A stretch of 64,000 nucleotides of DNA from an uncultured Anaeroplasmataceae bacterium (GTDB lineage: Bacteria; Bacillota_I; Bacilli_A; Acholeplasmatales; Anaeroplasmataceae), in the NCBI GenBank assembly GCA_934229785.1, contig CAKQEA010000001.1, positions 1 through 64,000 of the forward strand. Direction: 5' to 3'. Position 1 is the first letter of the stretch. Each line of letters opens with the position of its first letter. Under the pieces are notes generated by a model, which saw only the letters and a list, made by a program, of their open reading frames with translations, did not search any database and was not told the DNA's origin. A program made the translations under genes and the position numbers. Shown here piece after piece: positions 38,719 to 48,568 of this stretch.

Positions 38719-40205
38719 ATGATTAAACAACAATCTTTAGTTTTAAGTCCATATATAACTTTATATGATATTTGTATTCCACAAAATCATGAATTAAGAC
38801 AATTAACTGAATTGGTTGATTTTTCTTTTGTTGATGATATGCTAAAAGAAATGTATACATTAGATAATGGTAGACCAGGTTATCAACCACAAGTAATGTT
38901 TAAATATTTATTATTAAAAAGAATGTATGAATTATCTGATAGAGATGTCGTTAATCGTGCTAGAACTGACTTAGCCTTTAAATTCTTTTTTAAACTTAGC
39001 TCCTAAAGATGAGGTAATTGATGCCTCATCACTTACTAAATTTCGCAAGCTTAGAATGAAAGATGAGTCAATTATGGATAAACTTATTGCTAAGAGTGTT
39101 GAAATCGCCTTAAATAATGGAATTAAGCTTTCTAAAACATTAATTGTAGACTCTACACATAGTTAAGCTAGATATAATGTGAAAAGTGCTAGAGAATATT
39201 TATTGGAAGTATGCAAAAATTTAAGAAAAAAAGTATATGATATTGATGAATCATATACAAGCAAAATGCCCAAAAAACCCGAAAACAGTAAAATAGGATT
39301 ATACGACTATGTAGTTGAATATTGCCAAAATGTTGTTTATCTAGTTAATAAAGATGAAACACTAATGGTTCATCAAAATGTTAAAGAAACACTAAACTTA
39401 TTACAAGAAACAATTAATGATGTTAACGAAGAATTATTAATTTCTAAAGATACAGATGACAAAATTGGTCATAAAACAGCAGATACATCATATTTTGGAT
39501 ATAAAACACATCTTGCTATGACATATGAAAGAATTATTACTGCTGCTACTGTACATCTGGAGAAAAGCCTGATGAAAAAGAATTATCACCACTTGTTAAA
39601 AAAATGGAATCAAATGGTGTTGAGGTGGAAAATATAGTTTCTGATTGAGCTTATTTTGAACGTGATAATATTAAATATGCAAATGAAAATGATATAAAAT
39701 TAGTATCAAATTTAAGTAATTGTGTATCAGGAAATGATAAATTATGAAAAACGATTTAGAATTCACATATAATAAAGATGCAAAAATGTATGTATGTCCT
39801 AATAAAGAATTGGCATTTAGAAAAGCAGAACATGAAAAAAAGAAGATTCATGGCGAAAATGAAGTATTATATGTTACTTATTATTTTGATGTTAATAAAT
39901 GTAAGAATTGTCCATTAAAAGAAAAATGTGGATTCAAGGATAGTCAAAAAAGTAAAACATATAGTATAAAAATTAAAATGGATGAAATTCATGAAGGGCA
40001 TAAAAAGAAACAAGAAAATGAAGAGTATCAGGTTTTGTCTCACGAAAGATATAAAATAGAAGCAAAAAATGCCGAATTTAAAAATGAGTATGGTTATGCA
40101 TATGCATCATATGCAGGTCTTCATGGAATGACAATACAGGCTGGCGTTTCAATTTTTGTCGTAAATTTAATGAGGATACTACGCCTTAAAAACGAAAAAA
40201 ACTGA
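38719..40205 (+). pseudogene. IS1182-like transposase, decayed
   Basis: The reading frame can be pieced together over about 490 codons. The start (ITLYDICIPQNHELRQL, then PGYQPQVMFKYLLLKRMYEL) is the DUF772-type domain, the middle has TADTSYFGYKTHLAMTYERI, and the end carries the CNNCPLKEKC-like Cys cluster (CKNCPLKEKC) and EAKNAEFKNEYGYAYASYAGL. Breaks are a frameshift near 39000, a TAA at about 39165, a frameshift near 39555, a TGA at about 39645 and another shift near 39750. The element is therefore inactive. Possible left end sequence begins near 38551. Confidence 0.85.
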
Positions 40206-40210
40206 AAATA

Positions 40211-40297
40211 AAGAGTAGTAACACTCTTGTTTTCACTATATATGAAAAAATAGAAAGATTTTATTGGAAAAATAGATCAATAATCTTTCTGTTTTTT
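40211..40297 (+). terminator. Two hairpins downstream of the IS1182-like relic
   Basis: AAGAGT (40211-40216) with ACTCTT (40223-40228) followed by GTTTT, then AGAAAGATT (40252-40260) with AATCTTTCT (40282-40290) followed by seven T. Confidence 0.7.
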
Positions 40298-40427
40298 TAG
40301 GTATCAAAAAGGTGTCAAAAACACCTGCCATTTTCAGCAGTCTATTATCCTCTCTCAATTATTTCATGCTTATAATGTAAAAAGTAATTATACTATTTTT
40401 AGGAAGGAATCATTTGAGAATAAATTT

Positions 40428-40595
40428 ATGAATTTTGCCTTTATAGTAGGATTTATTTTACAGTTCTTTGTTATATATTGTCCTTATGTAAATACTATAT
40501 TTATGAACTTTTTTATTGCTTTTTTTCATTGGGCGACACCCCTAAGGGTGTTGTTCTATAATTCTAACTTTATTTTACAACTAAAGGCGAAATAA
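40428..40595 (+). pseudogene. Short membrane ORF, possible P-type ATPase tail
   Basis: A 55-residue open frame. NFAFIVGFILQFFVIYCPYV is hydrophobic and resembles the second-last helices of cation P-type ATPases (LQxxVIYxP), but nothing else of such a protein is near. GGAAGG lies about 25 bases upstream, too far. It contains an ACACCC/GGGTGT hairpin at 40536-40551. The stretch 40330-40700 holds nothing else but the promoter at 40616. Confidence 0.3.
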
Positions 40596-40615
40596 TTGGC
40601 TTTTTTCTTTTTTGT

Positions 40616-40644
40616 TTGATTATGATAATTGTTTATTATATAAT
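40616..40644 (+). promoter_or_regulatory. Promoter of the galactan/amylase operon
   Basis: TTGATT (40616-40621), a 17-base spacer and TATAAT (40639-40644), about 60 bases before the GH2 gene start. No cre-like site is seen here. Confidence 0.6.
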
Positions 40645-40707
40645 TTAATAAAGGCTAACTGTTTATATAATTAAATAGATATCACGTAAGTGAAAAAGGA
40701 GAATCTT

Positions 40708-43011
40708 ATGAGAAAACAATTTTTGAATTATGATTGGTACTTTAAGGAGAATTTTGAAGAAAATGATTTAGCTTTAAATAATTTTTCTAATTTTAGTATA
40801 GTAAATATTCCTCATACAAATTATGAAGTACCATTAAATAATTTTGATTCAACAATATCTAATATTGTTTCAATCTATAAAAAGATTATTAATATTAAAT
40901 CATTAGAAAATGATAATATTTTAGTATTTGAGGGTGTAGGACATAGAACCTATGTATATGTTAATGGTAAATTAGTATATACACACTATTGTGGTTATAC
41001 TCAGTTTAAGGTTAACTTAAATGAAAATGGTCATGTAGGAGATAATGAAATAGCGGTAGTAGTTGATTCAAATGAGGTTGATCAGCCACCATTTGGCTTT
41101 GTTATAGACTATTTATGCTTTGGAGGTATTTATAGAGATGTTTATTTAGATGTATTAAATAAATGTCATATTAATAATTATTATTTCCATCATGATAGTG
41201 AGAAATTATATATTGATTATGAATTATCTAATAATGATGATGTAGTAATTGAGGCTATAATTAAGGATTCTAACTCTTTATTTAAGCTAAGTACTAAAAA
41301 TAATGAAGAATTATCTTGTAATTTACCGGAGGTTATTTTATGGGATATTGATAATCCTCATTTATATGATTTATCATTAAAGGTAATTAAGAATAATGAG
41401 GTTATTGATGAAATCAATGATAAAATAGGCTTTAGATATATTGATTTTAAAGAAAATGGCTTTTATTTAAATGGTAAGAATGTAAAGATTAGAGGCTTAA
41501 ATAGACATCAATCATATCCTTATGTTGGCTATGCAATGCCTAAGAGTGCTCAATATGATGATGCAATTATATTAAAGAAGGAATTATGTGTTAATGCAGT
41601 AAGAACATCTCATTATCCACAAAGTCCTGATTTTTTAAGAGCCTGTGATGAATTAGGATTACTTGTCTTTGAGGAAATTCCGGGCTGGCAAAATATCGGT
41701 AATAAGGAATGGCAGGATAAGGCTATAAATAATGTTAGTGATATGATTCTAAGAGATAGAAATCATCCATCTATTATTTTATGGGGAGTTAGAATTAATG
41801 AATCTGGAGATAATCATGATTTTTATTTAAAAACAAATGAGGTAGCTCATAAGCTTGATAAGTATCGTTTAACTGGTGGAGTTAGATGCTCAATGCATTC
41901 AGAGTTATTAGAGGATGTTTATACTTATAATGATTTTGTATGTACAAATAAGGGTATTTCTTTAAGAAAAAAGGAAGATGTTACTGATACTGATAAGCCT
42001 TATTTAGTTTCAGAATATGGTGGACATATGATGCCTACTAAATCATATGATAGAGAGACTAGAAGAACTGATATAGCGTTATTACATGCGAATGTTTTAA
42101 AGGCCGCAGCTAATGATGATAAAATTTGTGGTTCTTTTGGTTGGTGCTTTAGTGATTATAATACACATATGGATTTTGGTAGTGGTGATTTAATTTGTCA
42201 TCATGGTGTTTTGGATATTTTTAGAAATCCTAAATATTCAAGTTACCCATATAAGACTAAGAGTGATAAGCCATATTTAGAAATTACATCTAATTTTAAT
42301 ATTGGTGAATATGATGGAGGATATATTAGATATTTCGCTATTATGACTAATTGCGATAGAGTTGAAATGTATCATAATGATTTATTAGTTTCTACTTATA
42401 ATAATTTAAAGGGCGATTTCAATGGTTGCTTCAAGGTTGATGATATTTTAGGTGATACTCTAATTAAGCTTGAAAATAAGACTATTGAGGAATCTAATTA
42501 TTTAAAAGAAATAATTTCTTTATTATTAAAATATGATGGTATTGTTAGAGATGATGTAAAGAATAAATATCCTCTTGATGATATTAATCAAGCATGGCAA
42601 TATTATGGTAAATATGTTTCAAATTGGGGTTCTCATCCAACTCCATTCTTATTCAAGGGTTATATTAATAATAAGTGTGTCATAGAGAAAATTAAAGGAT
42701 ATCAATATATTGATTATATTGATGTTAGAGTTTCTAATAATACATTACATACTAAGGATTCTTATGATGTTTTAAGATTAACATTAGAGGCTATTGGTAC
42801 ACTAGGTAATAGGGTAGATTACGCATTTGATTCATTTAGTATTGAGGTATCTGATTCTCTTGAGGTTATTGGCGATAGTATTGTTTCTTTAATAGCAGGT
42901 GTTAGATCTATTTATATAAAATCTAAGGCTAAAAATGGTATTGGTAAAATTGTAATTAAATCTAATAGATTTAAAGATGTTGAATTATTAATTAATATAG
43001 AAGAGGATTAG
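40708..43011 (+). CDS. Glycoside hydrolase family 2 beta-galactosidase-like enzyme
   Basis: A 767-residue enzyme without signal peptide, so cytoplasmic. The sugar-binding domain (NYDWYFKENFEE, then VNIPHTNYEVPL) and an immunoglobulin-like domain precede the barrel (KIRGLNRHQSYPYVGYAMP, AVRTSHYPQSPDFL, CDELGLLVFEEIPGWQ). The nucleophile is probably Glu436 (VSEYGGH). The acid/base Glu365 lies in WGVRINESGD, where most members read WSLGNE, a visible departure. Neighbouring galactanase and galK support galactosides as substrate. Start 40708 follows AAGGAGA; the GTG at 40690 is upstream of that site. It overlaps nothing and the amylase gene follows by two bases. Confidence 0.85.
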   Translation: MRKQFLNYDWYFKENFEENDLALNNFSNFSIVNIPHTNYEVPLNNFDSTISNIVSIYKKIINIKSLENDNILVFEGVGHRTYVYVNGKLVYTHYCGYTQFKVNLNENGHVGDNEIAVVVDSNEVDQPPFGFVIDYLCFGGIYRDVYLDVLNKCHINNYYFHHDSEKLYIDYELSNNDDVVIEAIIKDSNSLFKLSTKNNEELSCNLPEVILWDIDNPHLYDLSLKVIKNNEVIDEINDKIGFRYIDFKENGFYLNGKNVKIRGLNRHQSYPYVGYAMPKSAQYDDAIILKKELCVNAVRTSHYPQSPDFLRACDELGLLVFEEIPGWQNIGNKEWQDKAINNVSDMILRDRNHPSIILWGVRINESGDNHDFYLKTNEVAHKLDKYRLTGGVRCSMHSELLEDVYTYNDFVCTNKGISLRKKEDVTDTDKPYLVSEYGGHMMPTKSYDRETRRTDIALLHANVLKAAANDDKICGSFGWCFSDYNTHMDFGSGDLICHHGVLDIFRNPKYSSYPYKTKSDKPYLEITSNFNIGEYDGGYIRYFAIMTNCDRVEMYHNDLLVSTYNNLKGDFNGCFKVDDILGDTLIKLENKTIEESNYLKEIISLLLKYDGIVRDDVKNKYPLDDINQAWQYYGKYVSNWGSHPTPFLFKGYINNKCVIEKIKGYQYIDYIDVRVSNNTLHTKDSYDVLRLTLEAIGTLGNRVDYAFDSFSIEVSDSLEVIGDSIVSLIAGVRSIYIKSKAKNGIGKIVIKSNRFKDVELLINIEED

Positions 43012-43013
43012 TT

Positions 43014-44639
43014 ATGAAGAAGAAAATATTATGTTTATCATTAGCAATTACTATGGGAGTAGGATTAGCATCATGTAATAATAGCGCTAATTCTACTGAT
43101 CAAAAAACAAATAATGAATATGTTATAAATGAGGATGACTTAAAGCTAAGTAGTAAATCTAATAGTAATCAAACTTTCTATGAGATTTTTGTTGGAGCAT
43201 TTTCTGATTCTAATGGTGATGGAATTGGTGATATTAGGGGAGTTATTAATAGATTAGATTATTTAAATGATGGAGATCCTAATTCTGGTAAAAGCTTAGG
43301 CGTTACTGGTATTTGGCTTATGCCTGTATTTAAGTCATCATCATATCATAAATATGATGTTACAGATTATTATACTGTTGATAGTACCTATGGTACTAAT
43401 GATGATTTAAAGGAATTGGCTACTAAATGCCATGAAAGAGGTATTACCTTAATTTTGGATTTGCCTATTAATCATACATCTACATCTAATGAATGGTTTT
43501 TAAATTTTAAGAATGCTTTAGCTAAAGAGGATTTTTCTAATCAATATGCAGATTATTATTCATATTGTGGAATGAATGAAGGTCTTCAGGGTAGGACTAC
43601 TAAAGCTTTATCAGGAACAAATTATAAATATGAATGTAATTTTGATTCTTCAATGCCAGAGCTTGATTTTGATAATGATTTAGTTAGAGAGGAAACTCTT
43701 AATATAGCTAAATATTGGATTAATCAAGGTATTGACGGTTTTAGATTTGATGCGGCTAAATATATTTATTATGAATCAAGTCAAAAGAGTATTGAATTTT
43801 GGAAATGGTATACATCTCAATTAAGAAGCTATAAATCTGATGTTTATTTAATTGGCGAGGTATGGGATGGTGGAGGTATTATCCAAAACTATTATGAAGC
43901 AATGACATGCTTTGATTTTCCATTCTCTCAGGGGGAGGGATATATTGCAAATGCAGCTAAAAATGGTAATGTAAATACATATATTTCACAGGTTATTAGC
44001 TATTATAATGGCTGTAGTAGTCATACTAGTAATCCAATATTAGCACCATTTATTGCTAATCATGATACTGATAGAGCAGCAGGCTTTTTAACAGTTTCTA
44101 GTGGTGATGCTTATTCAGCTGCTAATTTATTATTAATGACTCCTGGTACTCCATTTATTTATTATGGTGAGGAGATTGGTATGAAAGGCTCTAGAGGTGG
44201 GGCTAATACCGATGCAAATAGACGTTTAGCTATGCTATGGGGTGATGATGATACTGTTAGTAACCCAATAGGAGCTACTTATGATAAATCTAAGCAAAAT
44301 AATGGAACAGTTTCTGAACAAATTCAGGCTAGTACAAGTCTTTATAATCACTATAAAAAGCTTATTATGATGAGAAATAGAAATCCTGAAATTACAAATG
44401 GTACATATACAAATTTAGATTTGAGTGTTCAAAAAAGTGTTGGTGGCTTTATTGCGACACTAGGAGATTCATCATGTATTGTAATACATAATACAGGTAG
44501 TAGTGAGGCTACTATTGATCTAACAGGCTATTCTGATTATAAGACAATTAATTCTTATGCTGGATTAGGAAGTGCTAAATTAGAAAATGGTTCTTTAACT
44601 ATTGGTCAAAAAACTACAGTTGTTCTTAGAAAGAGTTAA
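43014..44639 (+). CDS. Secreted alpha-amylase-type GH13 lipoprotein
   Basis: A 541-residue lipoprotein (LASC, Cys21), hence on the cell surface. The barrel begins FYEIFVGAFSDSNGDGIGDI. Catalytic residues are Asp246 (GFRFDAAKY), Glu282 (IGEVWDGG) and Asp351 (NHDTDRAAGF). GTNDDLKELATKCHERGI and the C-terminal small beta domain complete the fold. It most likely cuts alpha-1,4-glucans; subfamily (alpha-amylase, neopullulanase or oligo-glucosidase) cannot be fixed by eye. Two bases after the GH2 gene and eight before galactanase, so it is in one operon with them. Confidence 0.9.
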   Translation: MKKKILCLSLAITMGVGLASCNNSANSTDQKTNNEYVINEDDLKLSSKSNSNQTFYEIFVGAFSDSNGDGIGDIRGVINRLDYLNDGDPNSGKSLGVTGIWLMPVFKSSSYHKYDVTDYYTVDSTYGTNDDLKELATKCHERGITLILDLPINHTSTSNEWFLNFKNALAKEDFSNQYADYYSYCGMNEGLQGRTTKALSGTNYKYECNFDSSMPELDFDNDLVREETLNIAKYWINQGIDGFRFDAAKYIYYESSQKSIEFWKWYTSQLRSYKSDVYLIGEVWDGGGIIQNYYEAMTCFDFPFSQGEGYIANAAKNGNVNTYISQVISYYNGCSSHTSNPILAPFIANHDTDRAAGFLTVSSGDAYSAANLLLMTPGTPFIYYGEEIGMKGSRGGANTDANRRLAMLWGDDDTVSNPIGATYDKSKQNNGTVSEQIQASTSLYNHYKKLIMMRNRNPEITNGTYTNLDLSVQKSVGGFIATLGDSSCIVIHNTGSSEATIDLTGYSDYKTINSYAGLGSAKLENGSLTIGQKTTVVLRKS

Positions 44640-44647
44640 ATTAGATT

Positions 44648-46591
44648 ATGAAAATTAAAAAGGCGATAATTGGGTTATTATTACTTTCTTCAGCTGTATT
44701 AGTCTCTTGTGGCAACCAAGCTAGTAATGTAAAATCAGATTCTCTTTATGTTAAAAAGGTTGATAATTATAAGGATGGTTTTATTAATGGAATGGATGTT
44801 TCACAGGTTATTAGTCTAGAAAATAGTGGAGTTAAGTATTATAATTTTGATGGAAAAGAAGATGACGTATTAAAGATATTCTCTGATAATGGAATAAATT
44901 ATATACGTGTTCGTGTATGGAATAATCCATATGATAGAGAAGGAAATGGCTTTGGTGGAGGAAACTGTACTATAGATACAGCAGTAGAGCTTGGTAAAAG
45001 AGCTACTAAATATGGAATGAAGCTTTTAGTTGATTTCCATTATTCGGATTTCTGGGCAGACCCATCTAAGCAAATGTGTCCTAGAGCTTGGCTTGGAATG
45101 ACTATTGATGAGAAGGCTTCAGCCTTATATCAATATACTAAGGAATCATTACAAAAGCTAAAAGACGCAAATGTTGATGTTGGAATGGTTCAAATTGGTA
45201 ATGAAACAAATAATGGTTTAGCAGGAGAAATTACTTGGTATAATAGAACAATTCTAATGAAAAAGGCTTCAGAGGCTATAAGAGAGGTTACTCCTAAGGC
45301 TAAGATTGCTGTTCATTTTGCTAATCCAGAAAAGGCTGGTAGCTATCAAAATTATGCTAGTAAGCTTAATTATTATAATTTAGATTATGATATTTTTGCA
45401 TCAAGCTACTATCCATATTGGCATGGTTCTTTAGAAAATCTTCAAACAGTATTAGATGAAATATCTGATACATATAATAAGGATACCTTAGTAGTAGAAA
45501 CAAGCTATGCTTATACTACAAAAGATACAGATAGCTTTAGTAATACTATTTCAGATGGTGGTAGTGTTGATAAGCCTTATCCATATACAATTCAGGGACA
45601 GGCTTCAGAGATTAGAGATATTATTCAAACTGTATGTAATATGAAGCGTGGTATTGGTGTATTCTATTGGGAAGGTGCTTGGATTTCAGTTGGTGATAAT
45701 TATGAGGAAAATTTATCTAAATGGGAACAGTATGGTTCTGGATGGGCTAGTTCATTTTCATATATTTTTGACCCTGAGGATGCTGGTAAGTATTATGGAG
45801 GCTCTGCAGTAGATAATCAAGCTTTCTTTGATGCAAATGGTAAGGCTTTAGAATCATTAAAGGTTTGGAGCTTATGTGAAAATGGTAATGCAGTAGCAAG
45901 AAAAGCTGATGCGATTGAGGATACTAATTTAATCTTTGATTTAAATGGTGAAATTTCATTTCCAACTAAGGTAAAAGCTGTAATGAATGATGGCTCAAAG
46001 CAAGAACTAGATGTTACATGGGAAAATGTTGATATTAACACATTGAGAAATGGTGGAGTAAAAAAGTATTCATTTACTGGTACAGCTGGTGGAATGACAG
46101 CCAATTTATATATTTCTATGATTGAATATAATTATATTAAGAATTATAGCTTTGAGAATGGAGATAGTAACTGGATTATTAATGATATTTCGAAACGTAA
46201 TGAGGAATTGAATGTAGAAGATAAATCTACTGATTCTTTAACAGGCACAAAGCATATTCATTTCTGGAGTTCTGGTACTGATAATGTTGAATTTAGTGTT
46301 GAACAAAACATTTCTAATCTTCCTAAAGGAAAATATAAGTATAGTATTTCAATCATGGGTGGAGACTGTGGAGATACAGATATTTACATATATGTTAAGG
46401 TTAATGGCGAAATAATTGTGAAAAAGGCTTTAACAATTAATGGCTATGGAAACTGGGATACTGAAGTAACTGATCCATTTGAATATACTGAAGGTGCTGA
46501 AATAGTAGTAGGAATTTATGTTAAATGCAAAGGAGAAGGCAATGGTGCATGGGGTAAAGTAGATGATGCACTATTGAATTCAGTTAATTAA
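44648..46591 (+). CDS. Surface arabinogalactan endo-beta-1,4-galactanase (GH53)
   Basis: A 647-residue lipoprotein (LVSC, near residue 20). The GH53 barrel starts at FINGMDVSQVISLENSGVKY and shows NYIRVRVWNNPYD and LLVDFHYSDFWADPSKQ. Acid/base Glu186 is in QIGNETNNG, the nucleophile Glu284 in VVETSYAY. After about residue 420 comes a Big_4-type Ig-like domain (KAVMNDGSKQELDVTWENVD), then a beta-sandwich like a carbohydrate-binding module (NYSFENGDSNWI to the end). It cuts type I galactan side chains of pectin outside the cell. A strong terminator follows. Confidence 0.93.
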   Translation: MKIKKAIIGLLLLSSAVLVSCGNQASNVKSDSLYVKKVDNYKDGFINGMDVSQVISLENSGVKYYNFDGKEDDVLKIFSDNGINYIRVRVWNNPYDREGNGFGGGNCTIDTAVELGKRATKYGMKLLVDFHYSDFWADPSKQMCPRAWLGMTIDEKASALYQYTKESLQKLKDANVDVGMVQIGNETNNGLAGEITWYNRTILMKKASEAIREVTPKAKIAVHFANPEKAGSYQNYASKLNYYNLDYDIFASSYYPYWHGSLENLQTVLDEISDTYNKDTLVVETSYAYTTKDTDSFSNTISDGGSVDKPYPYTIQGQASEIRDIIQTVCNMKRGIGVFYWEGAWISVGDNYEENLSKWEQYGSGWASSFSYIFDPEDAGKYYGGSAVDNQAFFDANGKALESLKVWSLCENGNAVARKADAIEDTNLIFDLNGEISFPTKVKAVMNDGSKQELDVTWENVDINTLRNGGVKKYSFTGTAGGMTANLYISMIEYNYIKNYSFENGDSNWIINDISKRNEELNVEDKSTDSLTGTKHIHFWSSGTDNVEFSVEQNISNLPKGKYKYSISIMGGDCGDTDIYIYVKVNGEIIVKKALTINGYGNWDTEVTDPFEYTEGAEIVVGIYVKCKGEGNGAWGKVDDALLNSVN

Positions 46592-46599
46592 ATAGCTCT

Positions 46600-46635
46600 A
46601 GAGTATGTGATTAGAAGGTCACATACTCTTTTTTC
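46600..46635 (+). terminator. Terminator of the GH2-amylase-galactanase operon
   Basis: AGAGTATGTGA (46600-46610) pairs perfectly with TCACATACTCT (46619-46629), followed by a T run. Confidence 0.9.
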
Positions 46636-46706
46636 GAAAATTTTACTAAATTTTTTCGATAATTTCTATTTAATTTTGATATATTTCGAATATGAAAGAA
46701 ATCATA

Positions 46707-46866
46707 TTGACAATAAAAATAATAAAGTTATAATTAAGTTAACAAAAGACAATAAAAGCGTTATCATTATGGAATAATTTAATAAATTTATGCGATTGAA
46801 TAAATTTTTTAGCCTTTAAAATTCAATTATAAATATATTTTTTTAACCATTATGTAAGCGTTTTAT
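46707..46866 (+). promoter_or_regulatory. malE promoter with two cre-like operators
   Basis: A near-perfect promoter: TTGACA (46707-46712), 16 bases, TATAAT (46729-46734). TAAAAGCGTTATCA at 46753-46766 matches TGWAANCGNTNWCA at 13 of 14 positions and lies just downstream of the likely start of transcription. A second match, TGTAAGCGTTTTAT, is at 46853-46866 in the leader. Two sites 100 bp apart could allow looping by one repressor. Confidence 0.75.
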
Positions 46867-46909
46867 CTTGTCTTAAAAAAACAAAAAAAGAAAGAGGGAA
46901 ATTTGAATT

Positions 46910-48478
46910 ATGAAAATGAAAAAATTTTTATTAAGTGCCTTTGCATTAGTATTTGGAGTTTCACTTGCTTCATGTGGTGGCGACAATACTAACAAAGGTG
47001 GAAACCCAGGAACTGAAGATACTACTGAAAAGTATACAGCTACAATTTGGGTATCAGAAACGGCTGGTGTTGCTGAATTAACACAAAAACAAGTAGAGAA
47101 ATTTAATAAGGAAAATCCTGATTATTCTATTAAGGCTACAATTAATGGTATTTCAGAATCAGAGGCTGCTTCTCAAATGATTTTGGATGTTGAATCAGGT
47201 GCTGATATTTACTGCTTCGCCCAAGACCAATTAAACAGATTAGTTAATGCTGGTGCATTAAGTAAGTTAGGCGTTAAGGCTAGTGAAACTGTAAAGGCTG
47301 CAAATTATAATGAAGCAATTGGTGCTGCATCAGTTAACGGTGAAATATATTGTTATCCTATTACAGCTGATAATGGTTACTTTATGATTTACAATAAATC
47401 AGTAATTAGTGAAAAGAATTTAAATGATCTTGAGGCTATAGTTGCTGAATGTGAAGAAAAGGGATACAATTTCTCAATGGAAAATGAAACTTCTGCTTGG
47501 TATCTTTCTTCTTGGTTCTTCGGAGCTGGCTGTAAGAGTGAATGGACAACTAATGCGGAAGGAAAATTTGTATCTGTTGACGATACATTTAATTCTGACA
47601 AGGGTTTAATTGCAATGGAGGGTATGAGTCATTTAGTTAAATCTACTAAATATGTTTCATCTTCTAATGGAGCAGATTTTGGTGCGTCAAGCAAATCAGC
47701 AGTAGTTATTACTGGTACTTGGGGTGTTAAGCCTGCTAAAGATATTCTTGGTGATAATTTCGGTGCAACTAAGCTTCCTAGCTACCATGTAGATGGAAAA
47801 GCATACCAAATGGGTTCTTTTAGTGGATTTAAATTAATGGGTGTTAAGCCTAATCAAGATGCTAACAAGAATGCTGCTTTACATAAGTTAGCTCAATACT
47901 TATCAAATGAACAATGTCAATTAGATAGATTCGATTTAGTTGGTTGGGGTCCATCTAATACTAATGCTGCAAGTGCTGAAAAAGTAAAAGCTGATATTGG
48001 CTTAAAGGCATTAAGTGAACAATTACCATATTCTAAAGTTCAAACTCAAATTCATGGTTCTTGGTGGGATATTGCTAAGGTCCTTGAACAAGTAGCTAAG
48101 GATTCTACTTCTAATAGTGATTTACAAAAAGGTTTAACTACATATAAAACTGCAATCGATGATTTATTCAAAATGACTGATGAACAAAGAAGAGCATTTA
48201 CAATTATTGGTTCATTAAATAATACAGGCTGGAGTACAGACTTCGAAATGGTTGAATCTACAGAAGGTGTATGGACTTCAAAGGATACATTTACAATTAC
48301 AGAAAAAGATATTACTGATGGATATAATGAATTTAAGTGTCGTAAAGGATTATCTTGGGATGTAAGTTATGGTAAAGATGGCGGTTCTGATAATTTTGTA
48401 ATTACAAAAGCTGGTACATATAAGATTAAATTAACAGTTACAGCTTCTAGCGCTACAATTGAATTAATAGCTGCTTAA
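46910..48478 (+). CDS. malE: Maltodextrin ABC transporter substrate-binding lipoprotein
   Basis: A 522-residue lipoprotein (LASC, Cys22) that captures maltodextrins for MalFG. The solute-binding family 1 fold runs to about residue 415 (IWVSETAGVAELTQKQVEKFN, GTWGVKPAKDILGDNFG, MGSFSGFKLMGV, WWDIAKVLEQVAK). The last about 95 residues (TIIGSLNNTGWSTDFEMVE to the end) form an extra beta domain resembling starch-binding modules of SusE/SusF or related type, unusual on a MalE. GAGGG lies eleven bases before the ATG. Transport specificity is inferred from the neighbouring pullulanase and operators. Confidence 0.88.
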   Translation: MKMKKFLLSAFALVFGVSLASCGGDNTNKGGNPGTEDTTEKYTATIWVSETAGVAELTQKQVEKFNKENPDYSIKATINGISESEAASQMILDVESGADIYCFAQDQLNRLVNAGALSKLGVKASETVKAANYNEAIGAASVNGEIYCYPITADNGYFMIYNKSVISEKNLNDLEAIVAECEEKGYNFSMENETSAWYLSSWFFGAGCKSEWTTNAEGKFVSVDDTFNSDKGLIAMEGMSHLVKSTKYVSSSNGADFGASSKSAVVITGTWGVKPAKDILGDNFGATKLPSYHVDGKAYQMGSFSGFKLMGVKPNQDANKNAALHKLAQYLSNEQCQLDRFDLVGWGPSNTNAASAEKVKADIGLKALSEQLPYSKVQTQIHGSWWDIAKVLEQVAKDSTSNSDLQKGLTTYKTAIDDLFKMTDEQRRAFTIIGSLNNTGWSTDFEMVESTEGVWTSKDTFTITEKDITDGYNEFKCRKGLSWDVSYGKDGGSDNFVITKAGTYKIKLTVTASSATIELIAA

Positions 48479-48510
48479 TATAATATTAGCCTATACAAAT
48501 AACATTATTT

Positions 48511-48547
48511 AAAAAGTAGGTTGTAGAGTATCTACAGCCTACTTTTT
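48511..48547 (+). terminator. Hairpin between malE and malF, possible partial terminator
   Basis: AAAAAGTAGG-TTGTAGA (48511-48527) pairs with TCTACAG-CCTACTTTTT (48531-48547) around a three-base loop, followed by ATT. As after oppA, it probably gives more binding protein than permease. Confidence 0.75.
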
Positions 48548-48568
48548 ATTAAAGAAGGGAGTATCGTT

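Noticed and set aside
39640..39650. TGA as a tryptophan codon (Mycoplasma-type code), which would mend one break in the IS1182-like gene and one in galT
   Set aside because: TGA ends several intact genes in the window, such as aspA, and the same pseudogenes have TAA/TAG stops and frameshifts as well.
45817..46104. Minus-strand frame in the galactanase gene
   Set aside because: Shadow of the Ig-like domain coding region.
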